Positions 24,406 through 33,710 are shown, counted from the stretch's first letter. The stretch is 38,033 nucleotides of DNA from Oscillospiraceae bacterium (GCA_009777445.1 WRLV01000013.1:1-38033), one strand, 5' to 3'. The notes: generated by a model from the letters alone, not told the origin. Translations and numbers: made by a program.

Positions 24406-25362
24406 TTAATAATTCCAGTCTGTAACTGTAGTAGAGGGTTCGCTGTTCATTCCCAAACTGTCAAGCAACTCTTGAGCGGCGTTATAGCCCATTTTCTTAT
24501 GCCGATTGTTCATTGCCGCAACCTCCATTATTATGGCAAGATTGCGCCCCGGTTTCACGGGAATGGTAAGATAAGGGATTTTAACCCCCAAAATTGACAT
24601 ATAGTGGTCGTCCACCCCCATGCGGTCATAGGTTTTTTCGGGGTTCCAGATTTCCATCTCAACCACCATATCAATTTTTTCTTTAACCTTTACCGAACCC
24701 ATACCGTAAAGCTGTCTTACATTGATGATGCCTATCCCGCGAAGCTCTAAAAAGTGCCTTATATTATCGGGTGAACTGCCCACTAACGTGATGTTTGATG
24801 TGCGCAAAATTTCTACCGCATCGTCGGCGACTAAGCGGTGGCCGCGTTTAACTAACTCGATTGCCGCCTCGCTCTTCCCTACCCCGCTTTCACCGAGTAT
24901 GAGCATACCCTCGCCGTAAACCTCAATAAGTACGCCGTGACGTGTAATGCGTGGTGCTAACTTTATATTCAAAAAGGCAATCAGTTTCGCCATAAACGCC
25001 GATGTGGTGGCTTTTCCCCTCAACAGCGGAACGTCATATTTCTCCACCATCTCGAAAATCTCTGAATATGGGTCTATTCCGCTTGTCACGATGAAAGCGG
25101 GCGGTTTTGTGGACAAGAGCCTGTCCAATAATTCTATTCGTTTATCGTTTTCATATCTGTCTAAAAATGCGAACTCCGCTTTTCCGACAACCTGAATCCT
25201 TGTATCATCATAGTACTCATAAAATCCGGCAAACTGAAGCCCCGGGCGATTAACGTCATTGTTAGAAATTTTAATCGCGGCGGGTTCAAGAGGCGTGTAA
25301 AGCACCTCAAGCTCTAACTCATCAATCACTGATTTTAAATCTATGCTGTATTCATTAGGCAT
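24406..25362 (-). CDS. hprK: HPr kinase/phosphorylase
   Basis: HprK phosphorylates or dephosphorylates Ser46 of the PTS protein HPr and so controls carbon catabolite repression. The 318 residues show Walker A GESGVGKSEAAIELVKRGH, catalytic RLVADD, and the signature ELRGIGIINVRQLYG. The start at 25362 follows GGAGGT; an earlier frame opening overlaps the promoter at 25394-25422. It heads the run hprK-glk-murB-rapZ-hicB-whiA-dnaE, linking sugar sensing to wall synthesis and replication. Confidence 0.98.
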   Translation of the reverse strand: MPNEYSIDLKSVIDELELEVLYTPLEPAAIKISNNDVNRPGLQFAGFYEYYDDTRIQVVGKAEFAFLDRYENDKRIELLDRLLSTKPPAFIVTSGIDPYSEIFEMVEKYDVPLLRGKATTSAFMAKLIAFLNIKLAPRITRHGVLIEVYGEGMLILGESGVGKSEAAIELVKRGHRLVADDAVEILRTSNITLVGSSPDNIRHFLELRGIGIINVRQLYGMGSVKVKEKIDMVVEMEIWNPEKTYDRMGVDDHYMSILGVKIPYLTIPVKPGRNLAIIMEVAAMNNRHKKMGYNAAQELLDSLGMNSEPSTTVTDWNY

Positions 25363-25393
25363 TATAGAACCTCCAACTTTTATAATCCATTCT

Positions 25394-25422
25394 ATTATAC
25401 AACATTTTAAAAATTTTTTCAA
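25394..25422 (-). promoter_or_regulatory. hprK operon promoter
   Basis: TTGAAA (25422-25417) and a perfect TATAAT (25399-25394) with 17-bp spacing. The leader to the hprK ATG is short, about 25 bp. Confidence 0.85.
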
Positions 25423-25478
25423 CGTTTTAAGATAATAATTTTTAAAACTTTTTTTAAAGACTTGAAAATTTGCTCTTT

Positions 25479-25739
25479 TTATGCTAAAATAAAAAAAGCC
25501 AACATAAACACACCGGGCAACCCCAACGACAGCGCGGTGAATACCGTGAAGACGTTAACCATGAGAAAAACGCCGAAACCTTTAAGCAGATATGAAGCAA
25601 TCAACAGCCCGACACACCCCAAAATCATGTTGACAAGCGCGGCTTTTACCGGTTTTTTATGTTTCATGCACACGTTTATGAAAAAAATTAAAAGTGCCGG
25701 TGCCACAAAAATCGGCAAATTAGCAAGAATATAACCCAT
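25479..25739 (-). CDS. bofA: BofA-family pro-sigma-K processing inhibitor
   Basis: This 86-residue, two- to three-helix membrane protein ends KGFGVFLMVNVFTVFTALSLGLPGVFML, in which NVFT..LGLPGV is the BofA signature. In spore formers BofA holds the SpoIVFB protease inactive until forespore signalling; many Clostridia retain homologues. It is downstream of yaaL as in B. subtilis, but the two are separated by a repeat element of about 105 bp. AGGGGGG precedes the ATG. Presence suggests, but does not prove, that the organism sporulates. Confidence 0.85.
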   Translation of the reverse strand: MGYILANLPIFVAPALLIFFINVCMKHKKPVKAALVNMILGCVGLLIASYLLKGFGVFLMVNVFTVFTALSLGLPGVFMLAFFILA

Positions 25740-25760
25740 CTTTTAACCCCCCTATTTATA

Positions 25761-25866
25761 GTTGACAATTGACAGTTTTGGAGTCGCCGTTGGCGACGTA
25801 TTTTAAAAAACGTCCGCATCAGCGGACACAATAACTGTCAACTATCCACTGTCCACTGTCAACTGT
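25761..25866. repeat. composite repeat with two hairpins and heptads at both ends (copy B)
   Basis: The element starts GTTGACAATTGACAGTT (25761 on), contains hairpins GTCGCC-GTT-GGCGAC (25783-25797) and GTCCGC-ATCA-GCGGAC (25812-25827), then ACAATAACTGTC and degenerate heptads to 25866, one base before the yaaL stop. Left and right heptads are in opposite orientation, so this copy looks like a MITE-style unit with inverted ends. It separates yaaL from bofA. Confidence 0.8.
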
Positions 25867-25867
25867 T

Positions 25868-26122
25868 TCATAATTCGTATAGAGAATTTTCAAGCTTCAT
25901 CTCTTTTGCCCTTTTTAATAGATAGTCGTGTCGTTTTTCTAAGGCCTTGCACTCGAAAATCAACGCCTCTAAGAGGTCGTCGTCATTGGTGTAATTGATT
26001 TTTTGTTCTTGATTCAGTCTCATTCTGCTCACCTCTTTAATTTCTCTGACTAATTTGTTCGCCAACGATAAATCGTCATAATTCCCCCCAGCTTTTCTGA
26101 CTAAATCTTTAAAAACCATCAT
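25868..26122 (-). CDS. yaaL: YaaL-like protein (DUF2508)
   Basis: This 84-residue, charged, mostly helical protein (NDDDLLEALIFECKALEKRHDYLLKRAKE) matches the DUF2508/YaaL pattern, a family of unknown function usually located next to recR and bofA. Here bofA is present downstream, recR is not in the window. The start has two adjacent ATGs with AAAGG upstream. It is divergent from the DUF4364 gene; 26123-26213 between them holds no convincing promoter. Confidence 0.75.
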   Translation of the reverse strand: MMVFKDLVRKAGGNYDDLSLANKLVREIKEVSRMRLNQEQKINYTNDDDLLEALIFECKALEKRHDYLLKRAKEMKLENSLYEL

Positions 26123-26213
26123 TTTAAATATAAACCTTTCTTCAAAAATGCGCCTTGAAATTTTTCTACACAGTTTGTCCTATCCAATATATATGAAAGG
26201 GGAAAAACAAAAT

Positions 26214-26741
26214 ATGCCCAAACACGAAAATAAAATCGACACTCTTTTAACCGCTGTTTTAATCTGCGCCATGCTAAAGCAAACAAGCGGTCTTTCAGAG
26301 ACGAATATCATAGAAATCTTAACTGACGATGACATTGTCGGGCTTTTGACAATCTATGATGCTTTGAGCATTATAGAAAAAAAATCGTTGGCAACGCTCA
26401 ACGATGGCATTTTTAAAATAAGCGAAGCGGGAGAGTCACTCTTCAACGAATTCAGCGCGAAAATACCGCCGAAAATTCTTGAAAACTGCATACTTAAAGC
26501 GAAAAACGCCAATCAACTTTCTTTATTAAAAAAGTCAGTCAATTGGGAAATTGAAAAACTCAAAAAAGGCTATAATTTTAATTTAAATTACATTAATGAA
26601 ATGGGTGGGGGCGACATACTCAGCCTTAAAATCTACTCTCCTTCTTATGAGAGCGCGGTTAAAATGCAAGAAAATTTTCTTAAAAACCCCGTTGATGTTT
26701 TCGAGCGTATTATGTTTATTTTTATGAGGGATTATGATTGA
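26214..26741 (+). CDS. DUF4364 family protein
   Basis: From the ATG at 26214 (GGGG site upstream) the protein has 175 residues. The N-terminal half (LSETNIIEILTDDDIVGLLTIYDALSIIEKK..) looks like a winged-helix fold; the C-terminal half is alpha/beta. This matches the DUF4364 family of Clostridia, probably transcription regulators but not characterised to my knowledge. It overlaps ygiQ by 8 bp, so the pair is translated together. An upstream frame extension (MRLEIFLHSL) lacks a ribosome site. Confidence 0.75.
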   Translation: MPKHENKIDTLLTAVLICAMLKQTSGLSETNIIEILTDDDIVGLLTIYDALSIIEKKSLATLNDGIFKISEAGESLFNEFSAKIPPKILENCILKAKNANQLSLLKKSVNWEIEKLKKGYNFNLNYINEMGGGDILSLKIYSPSYESAVKMQENFLKNPVDVFERIMFIFMRDYD

Positions 26742-28512
26742 GAGAAAAAACGGCGATTCGCCAAAATCTGTCACCGGCGATTCGCCGGATTTTATTTGTG
26801 TTACCGGTGATGCTTATGTTGACCACCCGTCGTTTGGCATTGCTATAATTAAGCGACTGTTGGAGTCTTTGGGTTTTAGCGTTGGCGTGATTTCTCAGCC
26901 TGTGAGTGACTCTGATTTTATGTCACAAGGCAAACCGACCCACGGCTTTATGGTGACGGGCGGCAACATTGACAGCATGGTGGCGAATTATACTGTCAAC
27001 GGAAAAAAACGGCTCAAAGACGCATATAGTTTGCACGGAAAGGGTGGAAAACGCCCCGACCGCGCACTCATTGTATATTGCCAAAAGTTAAAAAGTCTTT
27101 TCCCGGACAGCGACATAGTCATCGGCGGCTTAGAGGCCTCTTTGCGCCGTTTTGCCCATTACGACTTTTGGAGCGACAGCGTTATGCCCTCAATTCTCAC
27201 AGACACGCGCGCCGATTTATTGGTTTATGGAATGGGTGAGCTTGTTATAAAAGAAATATGCCAAAATATACGCGCCGGTAAAAGAATTTCAGAGCTTAAA
27301 ACCCTACGAGGAACCTGCGTAATATCAGAACCACGTGACACACCGCACAACGCCGTTCAATGTGACAGCTTTGAAATCTGCCGCGACAATAAGAAAGCGT
27401 ATGCCAAGTCTTGTCGCAAGCAGTATGATGAGCAAGACTATGTTTACGGGCGTACTGTGCTTCAGCGACACGGTAATAAAATGCTAATCCAAAATCCGCC
27501 GAGTCGCCCACTTAACCCTCAAGAATTTGACGAAATATATGAGCTTGACTTCACAAGAGAAGCCAAAGACATTCCTGCCATACAGGAAGTTGAATTTTCA
27601 ATCACCCACAATCGCGGCTGTTTCGGATTTTGCAACTTTTGCTCAATAGCACTACATCAAGGCAGGAGGATTCAAGCCCGAAGCAAGGACTCTATCATAA
27701 GAGAAGCGACATTCCTCACACAAAAAAAGGGCTTCAAAGGTTATTTGCACGATATTGGCGGACCCACCGCAAATTTCAGAAAGCCGTCTTGCGAAATGCA
27801 ACTCACCCGTGGGCTTTGTAAGGGCAAAAAATGTCATTCTTGCGAAAAGCTTGAGGTTGAACATTCGGAATATCTTGAAATACTCAGAGAGCTTCGGCGA
27901 TTGCCGCGTGTCAAGAAGGTGTTTATCCGCTCAGGGATTAGGTATGACTATCTTTTAAAGGACAAGAGTCGCGATTTTCTGAACGAACTCGCTGAGCACC
28001 ACGTCAGCGGACAATTGAAAATCGCGCCCGAACACTCGGTTTCCGGCGTGCTTGATTGTATGGGAAAACCTCATATAGACTCTTTTTTGGAATTTAAACG
28101 GCTGTTTTATGCAAAATGCGCTGAATTGAAAAAAGAGCAATATTTAGTCCCCTATCTTATGTCGTCACACCCGGGTTCAACCCTTAAAGATGCAGTCGAA
28201 CTCGCTGTTTTTCTGAAAGAGAACGACATTCGCCCCGAACAGGTTCAAGATTTTTATCCCACCCCCGGGACAATATCCACCGCAATGTATTACACCGGGC
28301 TTTGCCCGTATACCCTTAAAGAAATATATGTTGCGCGAGAACCGCATGAAAGAAAAATGCAGAGGGCATTACTTCAATATTATAAGAGCGAAAACGCCGA
28401 CTTGGTAAGAAAAGCGTTAATAAAAACAGGGCTTGTGAAATATTCTCACCGCCTACTCGGAAAGGATTTAAACAATGGCGCGAAAAAAGAAAAAAAACGC
28501 AAAAGCAGGTAA
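26734..28512 (+). CDS. ygiQ: YgiQ-family radical SAM protein
   Basis: The 592 residues contain the radical SAM iron-sulfur motif Cys296-x3-Cys300-x2-Cys303 (HNRGCFGFCNFC), an N-terminal cobalamin-binding-like domain (VTGDAYVDHPSFGIAII) and the family blocks IGGLEASLRRFAHYDFW and SGIRYDYLL, QVQDFYPTPGT. Function is unknown; it may bind B12. The first 25 residues carry two GDSP units encoded by short palindromes (26752-26762, 26774-26788) before the usual start of homology at DFICVTGDA. It overlaps the next gene by 38 bp, so the three downstream genes are tightly linked. Confidence 0.95.
   Translation: MIERKNGDSPKSVTGDSPDFICVTGDAYVDHPSFGIAIIKRLLESLGFSVGVISQPVSDSDFMSQGKPTHGFMVTGGNIDSMVANYTVNGKKRLKDAYSLHGKGGKRPDRALIVYCQKLKSLFPDSDIVIGGLEASLRRFAHYDFWSDSVMPSILTDTRADLLVYGMGELVIKEICQNIRAGKRISELKTLRGTCVISEPRDTPHNAVQCDSFEICRDNKKAYAKSCRKQYDEQDYVYGRTVLQRHGNKMLIQNPPSRPLNPQEFDEIYELDFTREAKDIPAIQEVEFSITHNRGCFGFCNFCSIALHQGRRIQARSKDSIIREATFLTQKKGFKGYLHDIGGPTANFRKPSCEMQLTRGLCKGKKCHSCEKLEVEHSEYLEILRELRRLPRVKKVFIRSGIRYDYLLKDKSRDFLNELAEHHVSGQLKIAPEHSVSGVLDCMGKPHIDSFLEFKRLFYAKCAELKKEQYLVPYLMSSHPGSTLKDAVELAVFLKENDIRPEQVQDFYPTPGTISTAMYYTGLCPYTLKEIYVAREPHERKMQRALLQYYKSENADLVRKALIKTGLVKYSHRLLGKDLNNGAKKEKKRKSR
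26752..26788. repeat. palindromic units at the 5' end of ygiQ
   Basis: GGCGATTCGCC (26752-26762) and CCGGCGATTCGCCGG (26774-26788), both with arms around an ATT loop, lie 22 bp apart. Both encode G-D-S-P in the same frame. Confidence 0.75.
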
Positions 28513-29446
28513 ACTGCTCTCATTTTTGCTCATAACAGCGGCGTTAATTTCAATTGCAATAACAATCAACGAACGGTATCTTCACCTTGATTATATCCCG
28601 AGTTGGAACACGATTTTCACCAAAATAGGGCTAATCGCCGACACGAAAATCGTAATCGGCGATAATGTTTCTGTGCATTTTATTGATGTGGGACAGGGTG
28701 ACAGCAGGCTCATAAAATCTTCAAACTACTCAATACTAATCGACACGGGGGAGGACAGATATGCCGCAACGCTCATCAACTATCTTAAGTCACAAGAAGT
28801 AAAGCAACTTGATTATGTAATTCTCACCCACCCACATTCAGACCATATCGGGGGGTTCTTAAAAATAGCCGATGAATTTAAAATTCAAAATCTTTTAATG
28901 TCGCGAATACCTGATGAGAAAGTCCCCACAACGGCATCGTTCACGCGAGTTCTCGATGGTATCGAAAAACATTCGATTAACGCCGGTTATGTTTACCCGG
29001 GGCAAAAAATCGAGTTAGAGAATTCGGTTATAGACATAATCGGCCCACTTGACAATAACTATTCTAACCTTAACAATTATTCTGTGGTTCTTAAATTTTC
29101 GCACGGCGACAACAGCTTTTTGTTCACAGGCGACATGGAAAAAGAATCAGAAGATGACATTTATGAAACCAACGCTAATTTAAACGCGAAGGTGCTTGAC
29201 GTTGCCCACCACGGCTCTCGAAGTTCAAGTCAAAAGAGCATACTTAACGCTGTCGGCGGAAAGTTCGCGGTAATCTCTTCAGGCTCTTACAACACATACA
29301 ACCACCCCACCGAACAAACACTGCAACGCCTTTTAGATACAGGCTATAAAATATACCGCACCGACACCCACGGTAACATAGTGTTCATAAGCGATGGGGT
29401 TGATTTGGAAATAATTATAAAAGATTTTGGGGAATTGGCTGCATGA
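28475..29446 (+). CDS. ComEC-like metallo-beta-lactamase-fold exported hydrolase
   Basis: A basic N-terminus (ARKKKKNAKAG) and one membrane segment (LLSFLLITAALISIAI) anchor or export the protein. The rest is an MBL domain like the C-terminal domain of ComEC: HFIDVGQGDSRLI, metal site HPHSDHIGG, FTGDMEKESED and VAHHGSRSSS. ComEC proteins take up DNA and their MBL domain may act as nuclease; stand-alone forms like this are common in Clostridia and their substrate is not known. AAAGGA precedes the ATG inside ygiQ. A DUF3006 gene overlaps the end. Confidence 0.9.
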   Translation: MARKKKKNAKAGKLLSFLLITAALISIAITINERYLHLDYIPSWNTIFTKIGLIADTKIVIGDNVSVHFIDVGQGDSRLIKSSNYSILIDTGEDRYAATLINYLKSQEVKQLDYVILTHPHSDHIGGFLKIADEFKIQNLLMSRIPDEKVPTTASFTRVLDGIEKHSINAGYVYPGQKIELENSVIDIIGPLDNNYSNLNNYSVVLKFSHGDNSFLFTGDMEKESEDDIYETNANLNAKVLDVAHHGSRSSSQKSILNAVGGKFAVISSGSYNTYNHPTEQTLQRLLDTGYKIYRTDTHGNIVFISDGVDLEIIIKDFGELAA

Positions 29447-29655
29447 TTATTATAGAGCGTTTTGAAAATAATATCGCCCTCTTAGAAAAAGACGGGGTGA
29501 TTGTTAAAGTTAAGCGAAATTTAATCCCGAAAACCGCAAAAGAAGGCGATTTGCTAATCATCACCAACGGCATTTACACCGTTGATAAACAAGCAACACA
29601 AAAAAGACGTGAAGAAGTTTTAGAGAGGACGAGAAAGCTGTTTAAGGATTTTTGA
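29443..29655 (+). CDS. DUF3006 small protein
   Basis: The 70 residues (ERFENNIALLEKDGVIVKV, PKTAKEGDLLII) match the DUF3006 pattern, a small beta-rich domain often encoded directly after stand-alone ComEC-like MBL proteins. Its start overlaps the preceding stop by four bases. Function unknown; a partner role for the MBL protein is inferred from linkage. It ends 23 bp from the convergent pfp gene. Confidence 0.8.
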   Translation: MIIIERFENNIALLEKDGVIVKVKRNLIPKTAKEGDLLIITNGIYTVDKQATQKRREEVLERTRKLFKDF

Positions 29656-29678
29656 GTTGGAAAACCATAAACTACTCC

Positions 29679-30923
29679 CTACCTCACATCAGGGCGATAG
29701 CCCCTGGAGTTAAGGCTTATGTGTTGCGGCATTCCGCTTACCATGAATGGGGTTAGCTCTGATTGAATTAACGGGCTTGCGTAATGTGTGAAGTCTTTTG
29801 TGACGAAGTCGCGAGTTTCGGTTATCCACTCAAGCGGCACTTTTTTCTCAACATTGGCAATCACATTAACGTCAGCAAGACCTGTGGTGCAGATATACGG
29901 GTCATCGGATTCACGGATAAGGGTGACGACTTTTGCTGTTTCGCCTTCCATTGCCGCCTTCACTGCCGCGCCGCCCACCTGATAAGCCTCGGTAATATCC
30001 ACGCGTGAAACCATATGAGCCGCGCAGCGTTGAATAGTGCTAAGCTCAATTGAACGCGCTTTACATTTAGTTTTTCGCATGAGATTTTCGGCTAAATAGC
30101 GCGCCGTCCCCGTCAGCATTTTATGCCCGAAAGCATCGGTAACCCTTATATCGGATGCAAGTTCAGACACATACCTGCCATCATCAATTTTAAGGCCTTC
30201 CGACACAACCGCCACTAACGGTTTACGCTCTAATATTTTAATTGATTTTTCTATAAATTCGTCAATGTTAATGGGATATTCAGGCAAAAAGATAAAGTCA
30301 GGCCCCTCACAGTCAGAAGCGATTGACAAGGCAGATGCGCCGGTGAGCCAGCCCGCATTTCTCCCCATAACCTCAACAATAGTCGCGTTTTTCAAATCAT
30401 AAGCGCGCCCGTCAAGTATAATTTCTTTGGTGATTGACGCTATAAACTTAGCGGCACTTCCGTAACCGGGAGTATGGTCGGTGACGGCAAGGTCATTATC
30501 AATAGTCTTGGGAATCCCGATAAACTTGATTGGGCTTCCGATTTGCTTTGCGTATGTGCTTAATTTCATGGTGGTGTCCGCTGAGTCGTTACCGCCTATG
30601 TAGAAGAAATATCCTATGTCAATCTCGTCAAGAATTTTGAAGATTTTCTCGAAAGTTGCCTGCTCTTCAATGTTCGGGAGCTTATAGCGACAAGAGCCCA
30701 AAAAACTCGCGGGCGTGCGTTTTAACAGCTCAATGTCAATGTCTTCAACGATATAGTCCGCCATGTTTATGTATTTGCGGTCTAATAGCCCCTGAACCCC
30801 GTTTATCATACCGTAAACCTTGTTTACACCGCGGTCTATAGCTGAGCGAAAAACGCCCGCTAAACTGGAATTAATAACCGAGGTGGGCCCCCCCGATTGT
30901 CCGACAATTGCATTGTTTCTCAT
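29679..30923 (-). CDS. pfp: pyrophosphate-dependent 6-phosphofructokinase
   Basis: The 414 residues contain GQSGGPTSVINSSLAG, GGNDSADT and GIPKTIDNDLAVTDHTPGYGSAAK. Asp in GGNDS in place of Gly in GGDGS, and Lys in PKTIDND in place of Gly, are the residues that mark PPi rather than ATP use. The reaction is reversible, serving glycolysis or gluconeogenesis. AAAGGAG precedes the ATG. It stands alone between convergent DUF3006 and the upstream GGDEF-EAL gene. No clear promoter was fixed in 30924-30987. Confidence 0.95.
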   Translation of the reverse strand: MRNNAIVGQSGGPTSVINSSLAGVFRSAIDRGVNKVYGMINGVQGLLDRKYINMADYIVEDIDIELLKRTPASFLGSCRYKLPNIEEQATFEKIFKILDEIDIGYFFYIGGNDSADTTMKLSTYAKQIGSPIKFIGIPKTIDNDLAVTDHTPGYGSAAKFIASITKEIILDGRAYDLKNATIVEVMGRNAGWLTGASALSIASDCEGPDFIFLPEYPINIDEFIEKSIKILERKPLVAVVSEGLKIDDGRYVSELASDIRVTDAFGHKMLTGTARYLAENLMRKTKCKARSIELSTIQRCAAHMVSRVDITEAYQVGGAAVKAAMEGETAKVVTLIRESDDPYICTTGLADVNVIANVEKKVPLEWITETRDFVTKDFTHYASPLIQSELTPFMVSGMPQHISLNSRGYRPDVR

Positions 30924-30987
30924 TGTTTATACTCCTTTTTTTCTTGTTATTATTTAAGCATACCATTATGCAAACTAAACGTTTTTA

Positions 30988-33564
30988 TTAGCGGGTTCTT
31001 TCAGCCGCGAAGAGCCATTCTTTAGCTGTCTCATATTCGGTGAAAAAGCCTACAAGCTCTACTTCAGTCACCGGCTTTGTGATTAAATATCCTTGAAGCC
31101 AGTTTATGTCATAGTCTTCTAACAATTTAAGTTGTTCGCCGTTTTCTACTCTTTTGACACAAAGCCCGTCTGACACCGTGTTTGCCAACTTGACAACCGA
31201 GTCGCGCAAAATTCTGTCATAGTCTTCAAAAACATTGGTGAACAGCGCGAAATCTGCCTTTAGCATATCAACATATGAATATTTCAAAAGGCTTGTTGCG
31301 ATAAAATCACGCCCGAAACTGTCAACTATAATCTTAACACCCAATTCTTTAAGCTTGGCGATAATCGGAACAATGTTGTTTTTAGTGTTAGCTAAAACTC
31401 GCTCGGTTATCTCTATGTTGAGATATTCACCTTTAAGCCCACTCTTTCTCAAAGCATCTTTCACCATTGAAACAATCGTCCCTGATAACAATTCGCGCGC
31501 GGTAATGTTCACGCTCACCGAAAATTCGGGTTCAAAATTTCTCTGCATTTGCTTGCAAAAACTGCACGCTTTTGCAAGCACCCACTTGTCAAGACGTATA
31601 TCAAAGCCAATCGCCTCGGCAAGTCTCACGATGTTTTGCGGTTCTAAGGTGTCGCCGTCCGCACTGTTCCAGTTTATGAAGGCTTCAAAGGGGCCTAAGT
31701 CTCCGGTTTTGGGATTTATGACTGGCTGATATTTCAGATAAAAACCCCTCATTTTGTCGTTCATATCGTTTCTTAATTTTTCGGTATAAAAATAATCGGC
31801 GGCGGCGGGTTTTTCAAACTCTTTTGAATAAAAGACATAGCTGTTCGCCCCGTATTCAATAGCGCGATACATCGACAAAGACGATGCCCTGTAAATTTCT
31901 TCGTTGCTTTTCCCGTTTTGCGGATAGAGCGTAACGCCCAAGCCTGCGTCAAGGCAATGCTCATTCCCCTCACGATGCCATGGTCTTTTAAACCTTATCA
32001 GCAAAACCTCTGCAAATTCCCGCGCCTCAAAAGCATCTGCACCGGGCATAAGAATGGTTATTATGTTCCCCGAAAAGCGGTAGATTTCACATTTTTTATT
32101 TGGGATTGTCTTGATATAATCAATAACGCCCTTGATTAGCATGTCGGTGTAAGAGTGTCCGAACAACTCGTTGAAAATCCGAAGGTTGGTGATTTTGAGA
32201 TAGACCACCGCCCCCGCTTTTTGTTCGTCAAACTCTTTTTTAAGGTCAATGTCTAACTTTGAGCGATTTGGAATGTCTAATACGGGGTCATGATAAGCAA
32301 GATAAGAGACTTTACTGTTTGTTTCTTCAACCAACAAGTCAGCGTGGTGTTTCAGAAGAAGTGATGACAAAATATGTGAAATATTGCGCACTATTTTAAC
32401 TTCAAGCGATGTGGGCAATCTGCCTTCATGGGTTAAACCGTAGAGAGCCATTCCACACCTTTCACCCTCACCTTTTAAAGCAACGGCTACAAAATTTTTG
32501 ATGCCGAAACGATTAAGCTCGTGAGAGCCGTTTGTCGGAAAATAAAAATCGGTGAAATCAAGCTGTTCGCGAATCAGCGGAATGTCGTCATATCGGATGA
32601 TGAGTGGGTTCACGCCTTTACCCCGTTCGTGAGCCGCCCATACAAAGAGTTGATTAAACTCTTCTTTGGTGGGTTCTTCTGTATAAAGGCAGATTGTGTC
32701 AATTTTAAGGTATTCGCCGAAAGTTTTAAGCACAGCGTTAATAATTTCACCCGTGCTTTTGTTGGCGAAAATTTCATTATATATGCTGTTGATTAACATC
32801 TGTTGCTCTATGTTTTCGCTTAACATCTTACTTGTCTGCTCTGAATTGGTAAGCTCTTTGTATAACAGCATTAGCGATTTTAATATTCTCGTGAGTGCTT
32901 CCGCCATAACCTCTAACAAGGGGACGTATTTGGCTATAATTTCACCCTTGTGCGCCCCGATTAGCCATTCGGCAATTAACTCACGGTTTATGCGAACTTC
33001 TTCTTTCTTTATAAAAGGAAACGAGGTTATGTCAAACGCCTTTGGGTTTTCGGGATTTGATGTACAGATGAGTTTATTTTGCTCATCAAACATGGCAGAA
33101 ACAACTCCATCGCACAACTTAAACGGCGTTTGAAGCTTTTCAAGATATTCGCGACTGACAAGGTCATAGAGCTTTATGTCATCGGTGTCGCCCGGTTTTA
33201 TGACACTTCCGTCAAAAGAGGGGTCGTTGATTGCTTTGTCGATATATTTAGACACATCAATAATTACTCCCTCAACATAATGTCTGACAGCGGCCTTAAA
33301 AAGGCGCGCACAGATTAAGAACCGACGAATGTCACCGTCGAAGTCAATCCTAAAATGAGCATAGAGTTCGCTCTTGTTATCGGTTGTCAGCTCTTGAATT
33401 TTCCCGGCAAACACAGGTAAGTCCTCTGCCAAAACAAAATCGGCGAGTTTTATTTTTGTCGGCTTGCCGCTGCCCGAGGTGACATAAACAGGGAACTCTT
33501 TTGTCAACTCAATTTTTATTTTATTATAATTATTTTTCAGTATGTTAAATTTATATTCTTCCAA
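30988..33564 (-). CDS. GAF-GGDEF-EAL protein with degenerate catalytic motifs
   Basis: About 858 residues. An N-terminal PAS/PocR-like sensory region comes first (to about 240, with FKLCDGVVSAMFDEQNKLICTSNP), then a GAF-like domain (250-400), a GGDEF domain (about 415-580) and an EAL domain (about 600-850). GGDEF reads SGNII, so cyclase activity is very unlikely. In the EAL domain E of EAL is kept (FEAF), ITER and QGY are present, but DDFG is DSFG and AEGVE is VKRVE, losing metal-ligand positions. It probably binds c-di-GMP or a partner rather than catalyses. The TTG at 33564 is chosen because GGTGGTGA precedes it by four bases; a TTG seven codons earlier is possible. The gene is divergent from the hybrid kinase. 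Confidence 0.88.
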   Translation of the reverse strand: MEEYKFNILKNNYNKIKIELTKEFPVYVTSGSGKPTKIKLADFVLAEDLPVFAGKIQELTTDNKSELYAHFRIDFDGDIRRFLICARLFKAAVRHYVEGVIIDVSKYIDKAINDPSFDGSVIKPGDTDDIKLYDLVSREYLEKLQTPFKLCDGVVSAMFDEQNKLICTSNPENPKAFDITSFPFIKKEEVRINRELIAEWLIGAHKGEIIAKYVPLLEVMAEALTRILKSLMLLYKELTNSEQTSKMLSENIEQQMLINSIYNEIFANKSTGEIINAVLKTFGEYLKIDTICLYTEEPTKEEFNQLFVWAAHERGKGVNPLIIRYDDIPLIREQLDFTDFYFPTNGSHELNRFGIKNFVAVALKGEGERCGMALYGLTHEGRLPTSLEVKIVRNISHILSSLLLKHHADLLVEETNSKVSYLAYHDPVLDIPNRSKLDIDLKKEFDEQKAGAVVYLKITNLRIFNELFGHSYTDMLIKGVIDYIKTIPNKKCEIYRFSGNIITILMPGADAFEAREFAEVLLIRFKRPWHREGNEHCLDAGLGVTLYPQNGKSNEEIYRASSLSMYRAIEYGANSYVFYSKEFEKPAAADYFYTEKLRNDMNDKMRGFYLKYQPVINPKTGDLGPFEAFINWNSADGDTLEPQNIVRLAEAIGFDIRLDKWVLAKACSFCKQMQRNFEPEFSVSVNITARELLSGTIVSMVKDALRKSGLKGEYLNIEITERVLANTKNNIVPIIAKLKELGVKIIVDSFGRDFIATSLLKYSYVDMLKADFALFTNVFEDYDRILRDSVVKLANTVSDGLCVKRVENGEQLKLLEDYDINWLQGYLITKPVTEVELVGFFTEYETAKEWLFAAERTR

Positions 33565-33601
33565 ATTGTCACCACCTTCAAACAATTACTCCCTTGGTTA
33601 A

Positions 33602-33630
33602 ATTATACTATATTTATTTTTGAATTACAA
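33602..33630 (-). promoter_or_regulatory. promoter of the GGDEF-EAL gene
   Basis: TTGTAA (33630-33625) and TATAAT (33607-33602) with 17-bp spacing, about 40 bp before the TTG start. Confidence 0.75.
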
Positions 33631-33651
33631 TAAGTTTTGTATATTTTATTC

Positions 33652-33676
33652 AAATTTGTTGAATTTCAACAAATTT
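33652..33676. promoter_or_regulatory. 25-bp palindrome between divergent signalling genes
   Basis: Perfect 12-bp arms AAATTTGTTGAA and TTCAACAAATTT around a single T. It lies between the -35 boxes of the minus promoter (33602-33630) and the plus promoter (33711-33739), a natural place for an operator acting on both. No DNA-binding regulator is encoded in the island. Confidence 0.7.
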
Positions 33677-33710
33677 TATGCTCATAAATAGTAAGTTATG
33701 CTAATCCATC

